A DNA stretch of 64,000 bases, taken from assembly GCA_963696315.1 (NCBI GenBank), contig CAVOJU010000021.1, forward strand, positions 1 to 64,000, in the 5' to 3' direction. Both the position numbers and the translations under genes were made by a program. Origin of the DNA: CAWKEY01 sp963696315 (lineage in GTDB: Bacteria; Pseudomonadota; Gammaproteobacteria; Methylococcales; Methylomonadaceae). Positions 16,174 to 25,319 of this stretch are shown here, piece by piece (the stretch's first letter is position 1; each line of letters opens with the position of its first letter). The notes under the pieces are model-generated. The model made no database searches and was not told the origin of the DNA. It saw only the letters and a list, made by a program, of their open reading frames with translations.

Positions 16174-16644
16174 CTAAGTCAAAACCGGCTGATGAAACAC
16201 GCCCCGGGGCGCGCGATCAAACAAGGCGTTGCACTCCGCCTCAAGAATGCCGCCGATAATCCGGCTATTACGAAAGGAGGTTTGCGCAATCACGTCCGTG
16301 GCGCGTATGTTAATTTGCCACCAGTTATGTTTTTGCAAATACGGGATGGAGGTGCCGTAGTAAACCGTCTCAATACCGGCCCATTCAATAGCGCTTTGAC
16401 ACATCGGGCATGGCTCCGCAGTCGTGTACAAATCCAATTCACGCCAATCCCCCGGGTGATGCAGTATTGCGCATTGGTTAATGGCGACCATCTCGCCGTG
16501 CAGGGTTGGACTGATCGCCGACTGATTAAAGCCTTCCGCGATAATCTCCCCGGATGAACGCCGCACAATAACCGCGCCAAAGGGAAACTCGGGCACCTGT
16601 AAAGCCAGCTCAATGGCTCTGCGCATATAGTCTTCATTATTCAT
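16174..16644 (-). CDS. Nucleoside/nucleobase deaminase (CMP/dCMP deaminase superfamily)
   Basis: Zinc-dependent deaminase signatures are present: THLGE-like TLHGEMVAINQC (His ligand and catalytic Glu) and TTAEPCPMCQSAIEWAG (two Cys ligands). The start at 16644 (MNNEDYMRRAIELALQ) gives about 156 residues. The overall pattern, including the C-terminal stretch rich in aromatic residues, resembles guanine-deaminase-type or general nucleoside deaminases rather than TadA, but the substrate cannot be assigned. It is a single gene upstream of phoB on the same strand, with the phoB promoter between. Confidence 0.8.
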   Translation of the reverse strand: MNNEDYMRRAIELALQVPEFPFGAVIVRRSSGEIIAEGFNQSAISPTLHGEMVAINQCAILHHPGDWRELDLYTTAEPCPMCQSAIEWAGIETVYYGTSIPYLQKHNWWQINIRATDVIAQTSFRNSRIIGGILEAECNALFDRAPRGVFHQPVLT

Positions 16645-16668
16645 CAATAATCCCGGCTGAAACATCAC

Positions 16669-16923
16669 AGTGCTTGACTATCCGGCCTTAAACTCGGGCG
16701 TTAAGCACTGGACAATCCTGCTTTTTAAAGCTATTTTAATCCGAAACCCAGCCCTTTTGCTGCTTAAGTCCGCAATGAAAAAAACAGCTCCCCCTGACAC
16801 AATGAACGTCAATCCGAAAAGCTTTAGATCCTTGCCTTTCGAATTCGAGCCGAAACACTATTAGCCCGGCTGAAAACGGCAACATCGACCTAACCGATAG
16901 ATCAATTGTTCAGGGGATTGTAG
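16669..16923. other. Intergenic region between divergent genes
   Basis: I see no gene in this stretch. It should contain the promoters for the deaminase (minus strand) and the small membrane protein (plus strand). No strong repeat or operator stands out. Confidence 0.5.
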
Positions 16924-17331
16924 GTGATTTCTCGCAGTAATCTAAAATTCATCATCGTCTTCAGCCTAATCGGTCTGCTGATTTTATTACCAGACCTCGT
17001 GCTCTGGCTATTCCACTCACTGCTCGAGCTCAGCCATATCTTATTCGAGTTGCTTGAAGAGGCGCTAGACTTCATCATCGAGACCCTTTTCGGCACCGGT
17101 CTCCATGAAACTCAAATCATCGTTTTTTATATCCTTATGGCCATTGGCCTATTGGGCCTGTACAAGCTAATTCGAACCGTGCCGCGCTGGTATCACAATA
17201 CTGCGCAAAGACTGGTTAATGTTTATTCAGCCCAAATGGCCGCCTGGCAACAGCTGTCTTTATTAGGAAAAATAAAATGGCTGACAATAGTGATGGCGGG
17301 GCTTTACGGCCTGTCTTTTTTGCTTTTTTAA
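16924..17331 (+). CDS. Small hypothetical membrane protein
   Basis: I do not recognise a family. The 135-residue product from a GTG start at 16924 has a long N-terminal hydrophobic stretch (about 8-58, probably two helices), a second helix region (about 67-83, IVFYILMAIGLLGLY) and a C-terminal helix (about 115-135). A basic and aromatic stretch (IRTVPRWYHNTAQR) lies between. It stands alone between the deaminase and mscL genes. Confidence 0.6.
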   Translation: MISRSNLKFIIVFSLIGLLILLPDLVLWLFHSLLELSHILFELLEEALDFIIETLFGTGLHETQIIVFYILMAIGLLGLYKLIRTVPRWYHNTAQRLVNVYSAQMAAWQQLSLLGKIKWLTIVMAGLYGLSFLLF

Positions 17332-17504
17332 AAACGCCTGCGTATTGCGCTATTTGGAAAATTTTCTTGCAACCGCAGCGCCGTTAAGATTAAATTCATA
17401 CCGCTACCCAACTTAATAAGGCTATGATCTTAAATAAAGCCTCATTTTTCTGTAAATTTTTTTAAACCATCTGTTATCAATAACAACAATGAAGGACATA
17501 GATT

Positions 17505-17909
17505 ATGAGCATATTGCAAGAATTTAAAGAATTTGCCGTCAAAGGCAATGTTGTGGACATGGCGGTGGGCATCATCGTCGGCGCGGCTTTCGGCAAAATT
17601 GTGTCATCCTTCGTGGCTGATGTCATCATGCCGCCCATCGGCTTCCTGGTCGGCGGAGTAGATTTTTCCGATCTCGCCATTACTCTCAAAGAGGCCGTCG
17701 ATAAAACCCCGGCCGTAACCCTGAATTATGGCAATTTCATTCAGTCCGTCGTTGACTTTACTATTGTTGCATTTGCCATTTTCATGGCGATAAAATTTCT
17801 CAACAGCCTGAAGAGAAAAGAAGAACCTGCACCGGCTGCAGAGCCCGCTCCCTCCAAAGAAGAATTATTGCTGACCGAAATTCGCGATTTACTCAAAGAG
17901 AAAAAATAA
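17505..17909 (+). CDS. mscL: Large-conductance mechanosensitive channel MscL
   Basis: MscL is a homopentameric channel that opens under membrane tension to release solutes on hypo-osmotic shock. The 134-residue length is normal. MSILQEFKEFAVKGNVVDMA is the N-terminal amphipathic helix and start of the first membrane helix, with the pore-lining GIIVGAAFGKIVSS. The second helix (about residues 76-100, VDFTIVAFAIFMAIKFLN) is followed by a Pro/Ala linker and the C-terminal bundle helix (EELLLTEIRDLLKEKK). Confidence 0.96.
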   Translation: MSILQEFKEFAVKGNVVDMAVGIIVGAAFGKIVSSFVADVIMPPIGFLVGGVDFSDLAITLKEAVDKTPAVTLNYGNFIQSVVDFTIVAFAIFMAIKFLNSLKRKEEPAPAAEPAPSKEELLLTEIRDLLKEKK

Positions 17910-18219
17910 TCAAGCCCTTGGCAGCGGAATGGACTGCGCTGTCGACAACCAAAGCCGGGATTTGCGCGCATTGCAAAATCCCGGCGCATTCCTGGCAAGG
18001 TTAGCTCACTGAGTGGTCAAAGCTGAACATACATTGTGCACAAAAATCGCCCAGCCTCTCGCCGATGAGCATGAATTGTCACTATTCGCAGCCATAAAAG
18101 CTGCTGCGGATTTTATTATACAATCCGCCCCCTCGTTTTTGGTTTTTCACCGATCATGTTCGATAAAAAATCGCAGGGAAGCCGTTTGTACCGGCCCGCA
18201 AAGCAGCCTCCCCCAAACG
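17910..18219. other. Convergent intergenic region between mscL and clpB
   Basis: No gene is supported. The stretch separates two convergent genes and contains one strong stem-loop at 17954-17985 (listed separately). The rest shows no repeat or RNA gene that I can recognise. Confidence 0.5.
17954..17985. terminator. Stem-loop downstream of mscL, possible weak terminator
   Basis: GCCGGGATTT (17954-17963) pairs perfectly with AAATCCCGGC (17976-17985) around a 12-base loop. No T-run follows on the plus strand, and only a short mixed T stretch follows on the minus strand. It may stop transcription inefficiently, or stabilise the mscL or clpB message ends. Confidence 0.4.
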
Positions 18220-20797
18220 CTATTTCTTCAAAAATCTCATAACATTTTTGTCAACATCCACAGCAATGACGTCGCCCGCGACAAATTTGCCGGCCAGAAT
18301 TTCCTGCGCCAAGGGATTTTCCAGTTGCTGCTGAATAGCGCGTTTTAAAGGCCTTGCGCCATAGACTGGATCAAAACCGGCCTCGCCGAGTTTATCCAAT
18401 GCCGCCTCGCTGATTTCAAGGCCGATTTCACGATCCTGCAGGCGCTTGCGTAACTGTTCAATCTGAATGACGGAAATAGCCCTGATCTGGCCGCGGCCCA
18501 AGGGATGAAACACCACCGACTCATCCAGCCGATTGATGAATTCCGGCCTAAAATGCAAACCGACGATCTCCATAACCGCTGCCTTCATCTCGGCATAATG
18601 CGTTTCCCCCGCCAGCTCCTGAATACGGTCGGAACCCAGATTCGAGGTCATCACGATCACGGTATTTCTGAAATCCACAGTCCGGCCCTGGCCATCGGTT
18701 AAACGGCCATCATCGAGCACTTGCAGCAATACGTTAAAGACATCGGGATGCGCTTTCTCGACTTCATCCAGCAAAATCACCGAGTAGGGTTTGCGCCGGA
18801 CCGCCTCGGTCAAATAGCCGCCCTCTTCATAGCCGACATAGCCGGGAGGCGCGCCTATCAAACGGGCAACGGAATGTTTTTCCATAAATTCCGACATATC
18901 GATGCGCACCATGGCATCCTGGGTATCGAACAGAAATTCGGCCAGCGCCTTGCACAGCTCGGTTTTGCCGACGCCGGTAGGGCCCAGAAACAAAAATGAA
19001 CCGCTGGGGCGATTGGGATCGGATAATCCGGCCCGGGCCCGGCGGATGGCGTTACTGACCGCTCGTCAATGCTTCTTCCTGGCCGATCACGCGTTTGGCC
19101 AGGGCCTCTTCCATATGCAGCAGTTTGTCGCGCTCGCCTTCCAGCATCTTGGAAACCGGTATGCCGGTCCATTTTGACACCACTTCGGCGATTTCTTCTT
19201 CGGTCACCTTGTTGCGCAACAGGGTCATTTTCTGCGTTTCCGCCTGCGCGGCCTGATTCAGTTGTTTTTCCAGCGCCGGAATAATACCGTATTGCAATTC
19301 CGACATACGCGTTAAGTCACTGGCGCGGCTGGCGGCTTCCAGCTCTATTCGAGACTGGTCCAGCTTTTCCTTGATCGATGCGGTGCCCTGTAAGGCCAGT
19401 TTTTCGGCTTTCCAGATTTCTTCCAGATCGGAATAGTCTTTTTCGACATCGGCTATCTCCTCTTGCAGAATTTCCAGACGTTTTTTGGAGGCGGCATCGG
19501 ATTCTTTTTTCAGCGCTTCGCGTTCAATTTTTAATTGAATCAGCCGCCGGTCCAGCTTGTCCATCTCTTCCGGTTTGGAATCGATTTCCATGCGAATGCG
19601 GCTGGCCGCCTCGTCGATCAAATCGATGGCCTTGTCCGGCAACTGCCGGTCGGCAATGTAGCGGTAAGATAAAGTTGCAGCGGCAACAATGGCCGGATCG
19701 GTAATATCGACGCCATGATGCACTTCGTATTTTTCCTTTAAACCGCGCAAGATGGCGATGGTATCTTCAACGGAAGGTTCATCGACCAAGACTTTCTGAA
19801 AACGCCGTTCCAGAGCGGCATCTTTTTCGACGTATTTGCGGTATTCATCCAGCGTGGTCGCGCCGACGCAATGCAGCTCACCGCGCGCCAGGGCCGGTTT
19901 CAACATATTGCCGGCATCCATAGAACCTTCGGCCTTGCCGGCGCCGACCATGGTATGCAATTCGTCGATAAACAGAATCACCTGCCCTTCCTGCTTGGCC
20001 AGATCATTTAAAACCGCTTTCAGGCGTTCTTCAAACTCACCTCGAAACTTGGAGCCGGCGATCAGCGCCGCCATATCCAGCGCCAGCACCTGTTTGCCTT
20101 TAATGCCCTCAGGCACCTCACCATTAACGATGCGCTGCGCCAGGCCTTCAACAATCGCCGTTTTACCGACGCCGGGTTCTCCGATCAGCACCGGATTGTT
20201 TTTGGTGCGGCGCTGCAACACCTGAATAGTGCGGCGGATTTCATCATCGCGGCCAATGACCGGATCGAGCTTGCCCGCCTCCGCGCGCTCGGTGATGTTA
20301 ATCGTGTATTTTTTCAGCGCCTGACGCTGATCTTCGGCATTGGCATCATCGACAGGCTGACCGCCGCGCATGGCGTCAATCGCTTTTTCCACGGCTTGTT
20401 TACTGATACCGGCTTTTATCAGCCTATCCTGCAACAGGCCTTTTTCCTCGAAAATAGCCAGTAGAAACAGTTCGCTGGAAATAAAGCTGTCGTGGCGCTT
20501 TTGCGCCAGCTTGTCGGTCAAATTGAGCAGGCGGTTTAATTCGTTGGAAATCTGCACATCGCCACCGGAACCGCTGACGGTGGCGATGCGCTCCAGTTCT
20601 TTAACCAGCTCTGCCCGCAAAGCATGGGTGTTGACGCCCATTTGAGTCAGTAGCGGTTTGATGCTGCCGCCGTCCTGATCCAGCAATGCCAGCAGCACAT
20701 GCACCGGCTCTATAAACTGGTGGTCTTTACCCAGAGCCAGGCTTTGGGCATCGGCCAAAGCCATTTGAAACTTGCTGGTTAATTTATCCATGCGCAT
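18220..20797 (-). CDS. clpB: ATP-dependent disaggregase ClpB (one frame break)
   Basis: ClpB is a hexameric AAA+ chaperone that resolves protein aggregates with DnaK. The span corresponds to about 859 residues, as in the family. It has the N-domain, the first AAA+ module (GEPGVGKTAIVEGLAQRI), the coiled-coil middle domain, the second AAA+ module (GPTGVGKTELCKAL, IDMSEFMEKHSVARLIGAPP) and the C-terminal domain. The reading frame breaks at about 19057: EALTSGQ then stop, whereas the next frame continues AVSNAIRRARAGLSDPNR without loss. One extra base explains this. Because the gene is otherwise intact, I think it is a sequence error. GAGGT precedes the start at good spacing, and a heat-shock promoter lies upstream. 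Confidence 0.93.
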
Positions 20798-20835
20798 ATT
20801 GAGTACCTCAGTAATGAATTTTTAGATTATGACTG

Positions 20836-20864
20836 ACATGGGGCGTAATCTGCAGCTTTTCAAG
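20836..20864 (-). promoter_or_regulatory. Sigma-32 (heat-shock) promoter of clpB
   Basis: On the minus strand CTTGAAA (20864-20858) is followed after 14 bases by CCCCATGT (20843-20836). This matches the RpoH consensus CTTGAAA N13-15 CCCCATNT almost exactly. It lies about 40 bases upstream of the clpB start, as expected for this gene. Confidence 0.88.
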
Positions 20865-21046
20865 TAAGGCTATTCCAGGATTTTTGGCCACAGCAGCACT
20901 TTGCCAGCCAATAGCTCTTGGGTGGCATTACCTGATGCCAGTGCTAACCCCCTCAAATGTCCAACGAATTTGCCTGGCAAGGCACTTCAGTCATGGCGTC
21001 ATCATCCTGTTTTCATATACAATCTTCCTGAATTCAAGGAGATTGA

Positions 21047-21786
21047 ATGTCTATCCGTCAGAATCATTTCATCAAACAGTTATTCAGCAGTTTTCTGGAC
21101 CTGGCGCCGATTCTTGCTGTCGTGATCGTCTTTCAGGTCTTCGTTATTCGCCAACCTATTCCCAATGTAGCCGACTTAGTCACCGGCACTTTTTTAGTGG
21201 TGCTCGGCCTAACCTTGTTCGTTCAGGGACTGGAGCAAAGCCTGTTCCCGCTGGGCGAGTCGATGGCCTATGCCTTTGCCCGTAAAGGCAGCCTGTTCTG
21301 GCTGTTCGTTTTTGCCTTTTGTTTGGGCTTTGGCACGACAATTGCCGAACCCGCGCTGATCGCCGTTGCCAAAGAGGCCGCGTACTATTGCCAGCTAAGG
21401 GCGATATAATTGAACAACACACAATCAGCTCAGGAGCAATTACGCCCTGGGACTGCGCATTACGGTGGCCCTGTCGGTCGGTTTCGCCATTTTAGTTGGC
21501 GTATTAAGAATTATCCGTGGCTGGCCTTTGCATTATATGATTATCGGCGGTTATTGGCGTGGTCATTCACATGACATCTTTTGCACCAGACGAGATCATC
21601 GGCATGGCTTATGATTCAGGCGGCGTCACGACATCGACCATTACCGTGCCGCTAGTGACCGCGCTCGGCGTTGGCTTGGCCACCGCCATTAAAGGCCGCA
21701 ATCCGATGATCCGACGGTTTGGACTGATCGCTTTTGCCTCGTTAACGCCGATGATTTTCGTCATGGCTTACGGCATGCTCATATGA
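21047..21786 (+). CDS. DUF1538 membrane protein, first copy (several frame breaks)
   Basis: This is an integral membrane protein of unknown function. The first frame (21047-21409) gives APILAVVIVFQVFVIRQPIP, LVQGLEQSLFPLGE-like sequence and GFGTTIAEPALIAVAKEA. The frame then shifts near 21395-21440 (continuing YALGLRITVALSVGFAILVG) and again near 21545 (IHMTSFAPDEIIGMAYDSGG then VTTSTITVPLVTALGVGLA). Taken together these form one complete DUF1538 domain of about 245 residues. At least two indels interrupt it; I suspect sequence errors. A second copy follows 4 bases later, then PII-like and CBS genes, so this is a four-gene operon. Confidence 0.75.
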
Positions 21787-21790
21787 TTGA

Positions 21791-22598
21791 ATGTCTAAGT
21801 CACTTTGCGACAGACGCTTCTGGCAACCTGCCGCGATGTCTTGCCTATTGCCGGCGATTATCATCGGTTTCCAGCTACTGGTGATTCGCAAGACCCTTGC
21901 CCACCCCAAAAAAACGCTGATCGGTTTTCTGTATGTGTTACTCGGCATCGCATTTTTTCTGGAAGGACTGGACATGGCGCTGTTCCCGCTTGGGAAGCCT
22001 GATGGCAGACCAGTTAACCTCGCCTGAGTTTCTGGGCATTGACTCCGCTGCGACTCGGCGAACTGGCTGTCTTATTTCTGGGTTTATATTTTTGCAGCCT
22101 GCATTGGTTTTGCCACTGCCTTGGCCGAACCATCATTACTGGCAGTCGCCATCAAAGCCGAACAGATTTCGGGCGGTAGCTATCAATGCCTGGGGCTTGC
22201 GCATGGCGGTATCCATTGGCGTGGCCTTTGGCCTGGCATTGGGCACATTCAGAATTGTCACGGGAATCGAGCTGTATTGGTATATTGCAGTGAGCTATCT
22301 GATAGTTATGATTCAAACGCTGTTTGCGCCCAAAATAATAATCGGCCTGGCTTATGATTCCGGCGGCGTTACCACATCCACTGTCACCGTGCCCTTAGTC
22401 ACGGCGCTGGGACTGGGTCTGGCTTCGCATGTGCCGGGGCGCAATCCACTGTTGGACGGTTTTGGCCTGATCGCCTTTGCCTGCCTGTTTCCCATTATTG
22501 CCGTCTTGGGCTATGCCAAACTTGCAGAATGGCGGGCTCGACAGCAATCATTCAACAACGAAATAGAGAGTGAGGATTTTCCATGCATTTTAAGCTAA
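21791..22598 (+). CDS. DUF1538 membrane protein, second copy (several frame breaks)
   Basis: This is a diverged copy of the preceding gene. The matching blocks are LLVIRKTLAHPKKTLIGFLY, FLEGLDMALFPLGK, ACIGFATALAEPSLLAVAIK (another frame), AINAWGLRMAVSIGVAFGLA, LAYDSGGVTTSTVTVPLVTA and GRNPLLDGFGLIAFACLFPI. The frame changes about three times between 22000 and 22190. Its 3' end overlaps the PII-like gene start at 22583. Tandem pairs may form one two-domain transport unit; the substrate is unknown. Confidence 0.75.
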
Positions 22599-22935
22599 TC
22601 GTGGTTTTTGTCGAAGATGATAAAACTGATCTGGTGCTTGACACCGCCCGCAAAGAAGGGCGCTAAAGGCGCCACGGTGGTCAGTAATGCCCGCGGCGAA
22701 GGCCTGAATCGCTCCAAGACTTTTTTTGGCCTGACACTTGAGACGCAACGCGATGTCTTGCTGTTATTGGTGGAAGAACATCTGAGCCGGCACATTCTCG
22801 AGACCGTCGCCAAGGCAGCCCAGTTTGACAGCAGGCCCGGCACTGGCATCGCTTTCCAGATCGATGTTGAAGACGCCATTGGCGTCCACCCATCAGGTTG
22901 CAGAACTAACCCACGAACTCGAGAACAAATTATGA
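22583..22935 (+). CDS. PII-like signalling protein (two frame breaks)
   Basis: The rebuilt protein of about 117 residues starts MHFKLIVVFVEDDKTDLVLD. It continues after a frame break near 22665 as GAKGATVVSNARGEGLNRSK, then VLLLLVEEHLSRHILETVAK and GTGIAFQIDVEDAIGV, which is the C-terminal PII pattern. After a second break near 22893 it ends VAELTHELENKL. Each break is explained by one extra base in a GGG or CCC run. The repaired stop TGA overlaps the next start as ATGA, which supports the repair. The T-loop lacks the usual uridylylated Tyr context. It probably senses a nucleotide and controls the DUF1538 membrane proteins; that role is inferred from gene order. Confidence 0.8.
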
Positions 22936-23339
22936 TTAACAAGCCAATCATCCGCGTAATAGACGTTATGAAAACCGATTTTGGCAGCATTGACGGCATT
23001 GCCACCGTAGGCGATGCCCTGAGAAAAATGAAATCGCTCAAAACCTCCGTACTAATCGTCAATAAACGCCATGATGACGATGAGTACGGCATGCTCACCT
23101 GCGGCGATATTGCCCGCCATGTACTGGCAAAAGACCGTCCGCCAGACCGGGTCAATGTCTATGAAATCATGGCCAAGCCGGTAATTACGGTCGCGCCAGA
23201 CATGGATATCCGCTATTGCTCAAGATTATTTGCCGATTACAATCTGGTCAGAGCGCCGGTGATTGAAAACAACAAGGTCATTGGCATGGTTAGCCCCAAT
23301 TCCCTGGTGTTAGACGGCCTCTATAAAATCTGCGGATGA
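22932..23339 (+). CDS. CBS-domain pair protein
   Basis: This is a stand-alone Bateman module of 135 residues. Two CBS domains (about 5-65 and 72-135) are seen: VIDVMKTDFGSIDGIATVGD then TSVLIVNKRHDDDEYGMLTC, and VYEIMAKPVITVAPDMDIRY then RAPVIENNKVIGMVSPNSLV. CBS pairs usually bind adenine nucleotides and regulate a partner. The ATGA overlap with the PII-like gene indicates coupled translation. With two DUF1538 membrane proteins upstream, the likely target is a membrane transport process. Confidence 0.85.
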   Translation: MINKPIIRVIDVMKTDFGSIDGIATVGDALRKMKSLKTSVLIVNKRHDDDEYGMLTCGDIARHVLAKDRPPDRVNVYEIMAKPVITVAPDMDIRYCSRLFADYNLVRAPVIENNKVIGMVSPNSLVLDGLYKICG

Positions 23340-23481
23340 CAGTTCACACCTAAAAGCAGTACAATTGCCCGCGATCAGAAGGTAGATATTGAGTTAAGGG
23401 AGCCCGATTGTTGTTAGGTTGTCCGGTTATCAATGTTGTAGTTCTGTGTTAACCGTAGTTTTTATTTTAGGAGTTTTGAAG

Positions 23482-23685
23482 ATGGCAACAGGCACTGTAA
23501 AGTGGTTTAATAATACAAAAGGCTTTGGTTTTATTCAGCCTTCAGAAGGTAGCGAAGATGTTTTCGTTCATCACTCTGTTATTCAGGGAGAAGGGTTCAA
23601 AACACTGACTCCAGGCCAGACAGTACACTTTGACATTGAATCGGGTCCAAAAGGCTTAACTGCCGCAAATGTCCAACCTAAATAA
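23482..23685 (+). CDS. Cold-shock domain protein (CspA family)
   Basis: The 67-residue single-strand nucleic-acid-binding protein starts MATGTVKWFNNTKGFGFIQP and carries DVFVHHSVI, the two RNA-binding motifs of the fold. The start at 23482 follows TTAGGAG at good spacing; an upstream in-frame ATG would add an unrelated stretch. The long leader (about 140 bases from the previous gene) may be a regulatory 5' region as in other csp genes. A clear terminator follows. Confidence 0.95.
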   Translation: MATGTVKWFNNTKGFGFIQPSEGSEDVFVHHSVIQGEGFKTLTPGQTVHFDIESGPKGLTAANVQPK

Positions 23686-23705
23686 GGATATTCAGATTCA
23701 ATAAA

Positions 23706-23735
23706 AAGGCCCTGGCGAGCAATCATCAGGGCCTT
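23706..23735. terminator. Bidirectional intrinsic terminator between csp and dinB
   Basis: AAGGCCCTG (23706-23714) pairs with CAGGGCCTT (23727-23735) around a 12-base loop. T-runs follow on the plus strand (TTTTTTA) and A-runs precede, giving TTTTT on the minus strand as well. It should serve both the convergent csp and dinB genes. Confidence 0.9.
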
Positions 23736-23769
23736 TTTTATTGCTTAAGCGCGCGCTTTCGGCCGTGAG

Positions 23770-24891
23770 CTAGGCAGAGAACCGGCTAAACAGGTCCAGT
23801 TGCTGGAAACGGAGCTGGGTTGATTGATCTTCCAGGGATGACAGCGTGACGCCCAACAGGCGCACCTTGCGCTGACCGATGTCGGTATTTTTTATCAACT
23901 CTTCCAGCATGGCCCGCGTTTCTGCAGCCGCAGTCACCCGCTGGGGCAGCGTCCTGCTGCGGGTGACTTGTACAAAGTCGTGATATTTTATTTTTACCGT
24001 TAGCGTATGGGCGGCCAGCTGTTTTTCGGCGGCTTTGTCCAGGGCTGTTGCCAGCAGGCTTTGCAACTGCTCCATAACATCGGGCATGTTTTTGATGTCT
24101 TGCTGAAAAGTCGTTTCAACTCCTATCGATTTGCGGGTTCTGTGATTATTGACCGGCCGGTTATCAATGCCTCTGGCAATGTTGTAATAATGCTGGCCGG
24201 CCTTGCCAAAACTGTGTTGCAGCATTTCCAGAGACAATTTTTTCAAGTCCTTGCCGGTCAATATCCCCATAGAGTGCATTTTTGCCGCTGTCGCCTTGCC
24301 GATGCCGTGAAATTTGCCGACCGGAAGTTGCTCGACGAACGCAGCACCCTGCTCCGGCGTGATCAAATAAAGCCCATCCGGCTTGTCCATATCTGAAGCC
24401 ATCTTGGCCAAAAATTTATTATAGGAAATACCTGCCGACGCAATGAGTCCGGTTTTCTGCCTGATTTTTGCCTTGATGGCTTTGGCGATGAGTGTAGCTG
24501 AACCTTTGTGTAAACTGGCACCACTGACATCCAGATAGGCTTCGTCAAGAGACAGCGGCTCAAACAAGTCGGTGTAGCCGGCAAAGATGCCTCGAATGAG
24601 CAGCGAAGCTTCCTGGTAAGCCTCAAAACGAGGTTTTACAAAAATAGCCTGGGGGCACAAACGATACGCCTGGGATGACGGCATGGCTGAATGAATGCCG
24701 TAGTGGCGGGCCTCATAACTGCAGGTTGCCACCACGCCGCGAGAATCAGGCGCACCGCCGACGATGATGGGTTTATTGCGGTATTGCGGAAAATCCCGCT
24801 GCTCCACCGCCGCAAAAAAAGCATCCATATCAATGTGGATGATTTTGCGCAGGCCGCTTTTACAAAACGCTTCACTCATGGAAAAAGCCAT
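23770..24891 (-). CDS. dinB: DNA polymerase IV (Y-family translesion polymerase)
   Basis: DinB copies past damaged bases with low fidelity. It has the catalytic N-terminal motif IIHIDMDAFFAAVEQRD with the first metal-binding Asp, VVATCSYEARHYGIHSAMP, the second acidic pair in LSLDEAYLDVSG, SAGISYNKFLAKMASDMDKP, a helix-hairpin-helix (FHGIGKATAAKMHSMGI) and the little-finger domain. Length 373 (or 369 from the ATG at 24879) is normal. I do not see a LexA box in the upstream 100 bases. Confidence 0.95.
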   Translation of the reverse strand: MAFSMSEAFCKSGLRKIIHIDMDAFFAAVEQRDFPQYRNKPIIVGGAPDSRGVVATCSYEARHYGIHSAMPSSQAYRLCPQAIFVKPRFEAYQEASLLIRGIFAGYTDLFEPLSLDEAYLDVSGASLHKGSATLIAKAIKAKIRQKTGLIASAGISYNKFLAKMASDMDKPDGLYLITPEQGAAFVEQLPVGKFHGIGKATAAKMHSMGILTGKDLKKLSLEMLQHSFGKAGQHYYNIARGIDNRPVNNHRTRKSIGVETTFQQDIKNMPDVMEQLQSLLATALDKAAEKQLAAHTLTVKIKYHDFVQVTRSRTLPQRVTAAAETRAMLEELIKNTDIGQRKVRLLGVTLSSLEDQSTQLRFQQLDLFSRFSA

Positions 24892-25015
24892 TGCAGCAAT
24901 GGAAATGAAGATTTACTGGCGGTTTTGGCAATCGGCGCCCAATCCTGGTTATCAGGGGCCAGAAAGCCGGTCATCGCAAGAGGATTACCCGCTTTTTGTT
25001 AGCGCCAGCGAAGTT

Positions 25016-25312
25016 TTATTCAGGCAGCTTGAGCTCTGCGGTTAAGTCCCAGTCTGCGAAGGGAAAAGGCAGGCTGTCGGTATTAAACGTTAAAAACAGC
25101 AGCATATGGTAAATATAAACTGACAGGCTGCGGCCAAAATTGAGGATATGCGTGTTGACTTTGCCAGTCAGCAAAAGTGAGCCAACTTGCAATAGTACAA
25201 CACCCCACAGCAGCATTCTGACCAAGGTCATGATGACTGCAAAAATGAGCATAAAAAAAAGTCTTTTCCAGGTACCGAGTTTTTTCAGATTTTCGCTGAT
25301 TTGTTCATCCAT
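25016..25312 (-). CDS. DUF4389 family membrane protein
   Basis: The protein has 98 residues with two membrane helices (about 17-45 and 60-80) and the family pattern KRLFFMLIFAVIMTLVRMLL, then GRSLSVYIYHMLLFLTFNTD. The function is unknown. It lies 7 bases downstream of the DUF2333 gene on the same strand and is probably in one operon with it. Confidence 0.85.
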   Translation of the reverse strand: MDEQISENLKKLGTWKRLFFMLIFAVIMTLVRMLLWGVVLLQVGSLLLTGKVNTHILNFGRSLSVYIYHMLLFLTFNTDSLPFPFADWDLTAELKLPE

Positions 25313-25319
25313 AATAGCT

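Noticed and set aside
24007..24396. Plus-strand frames opposite dinB
   Set aside because: They mirror dinB coding sequence and match nothing on their own.
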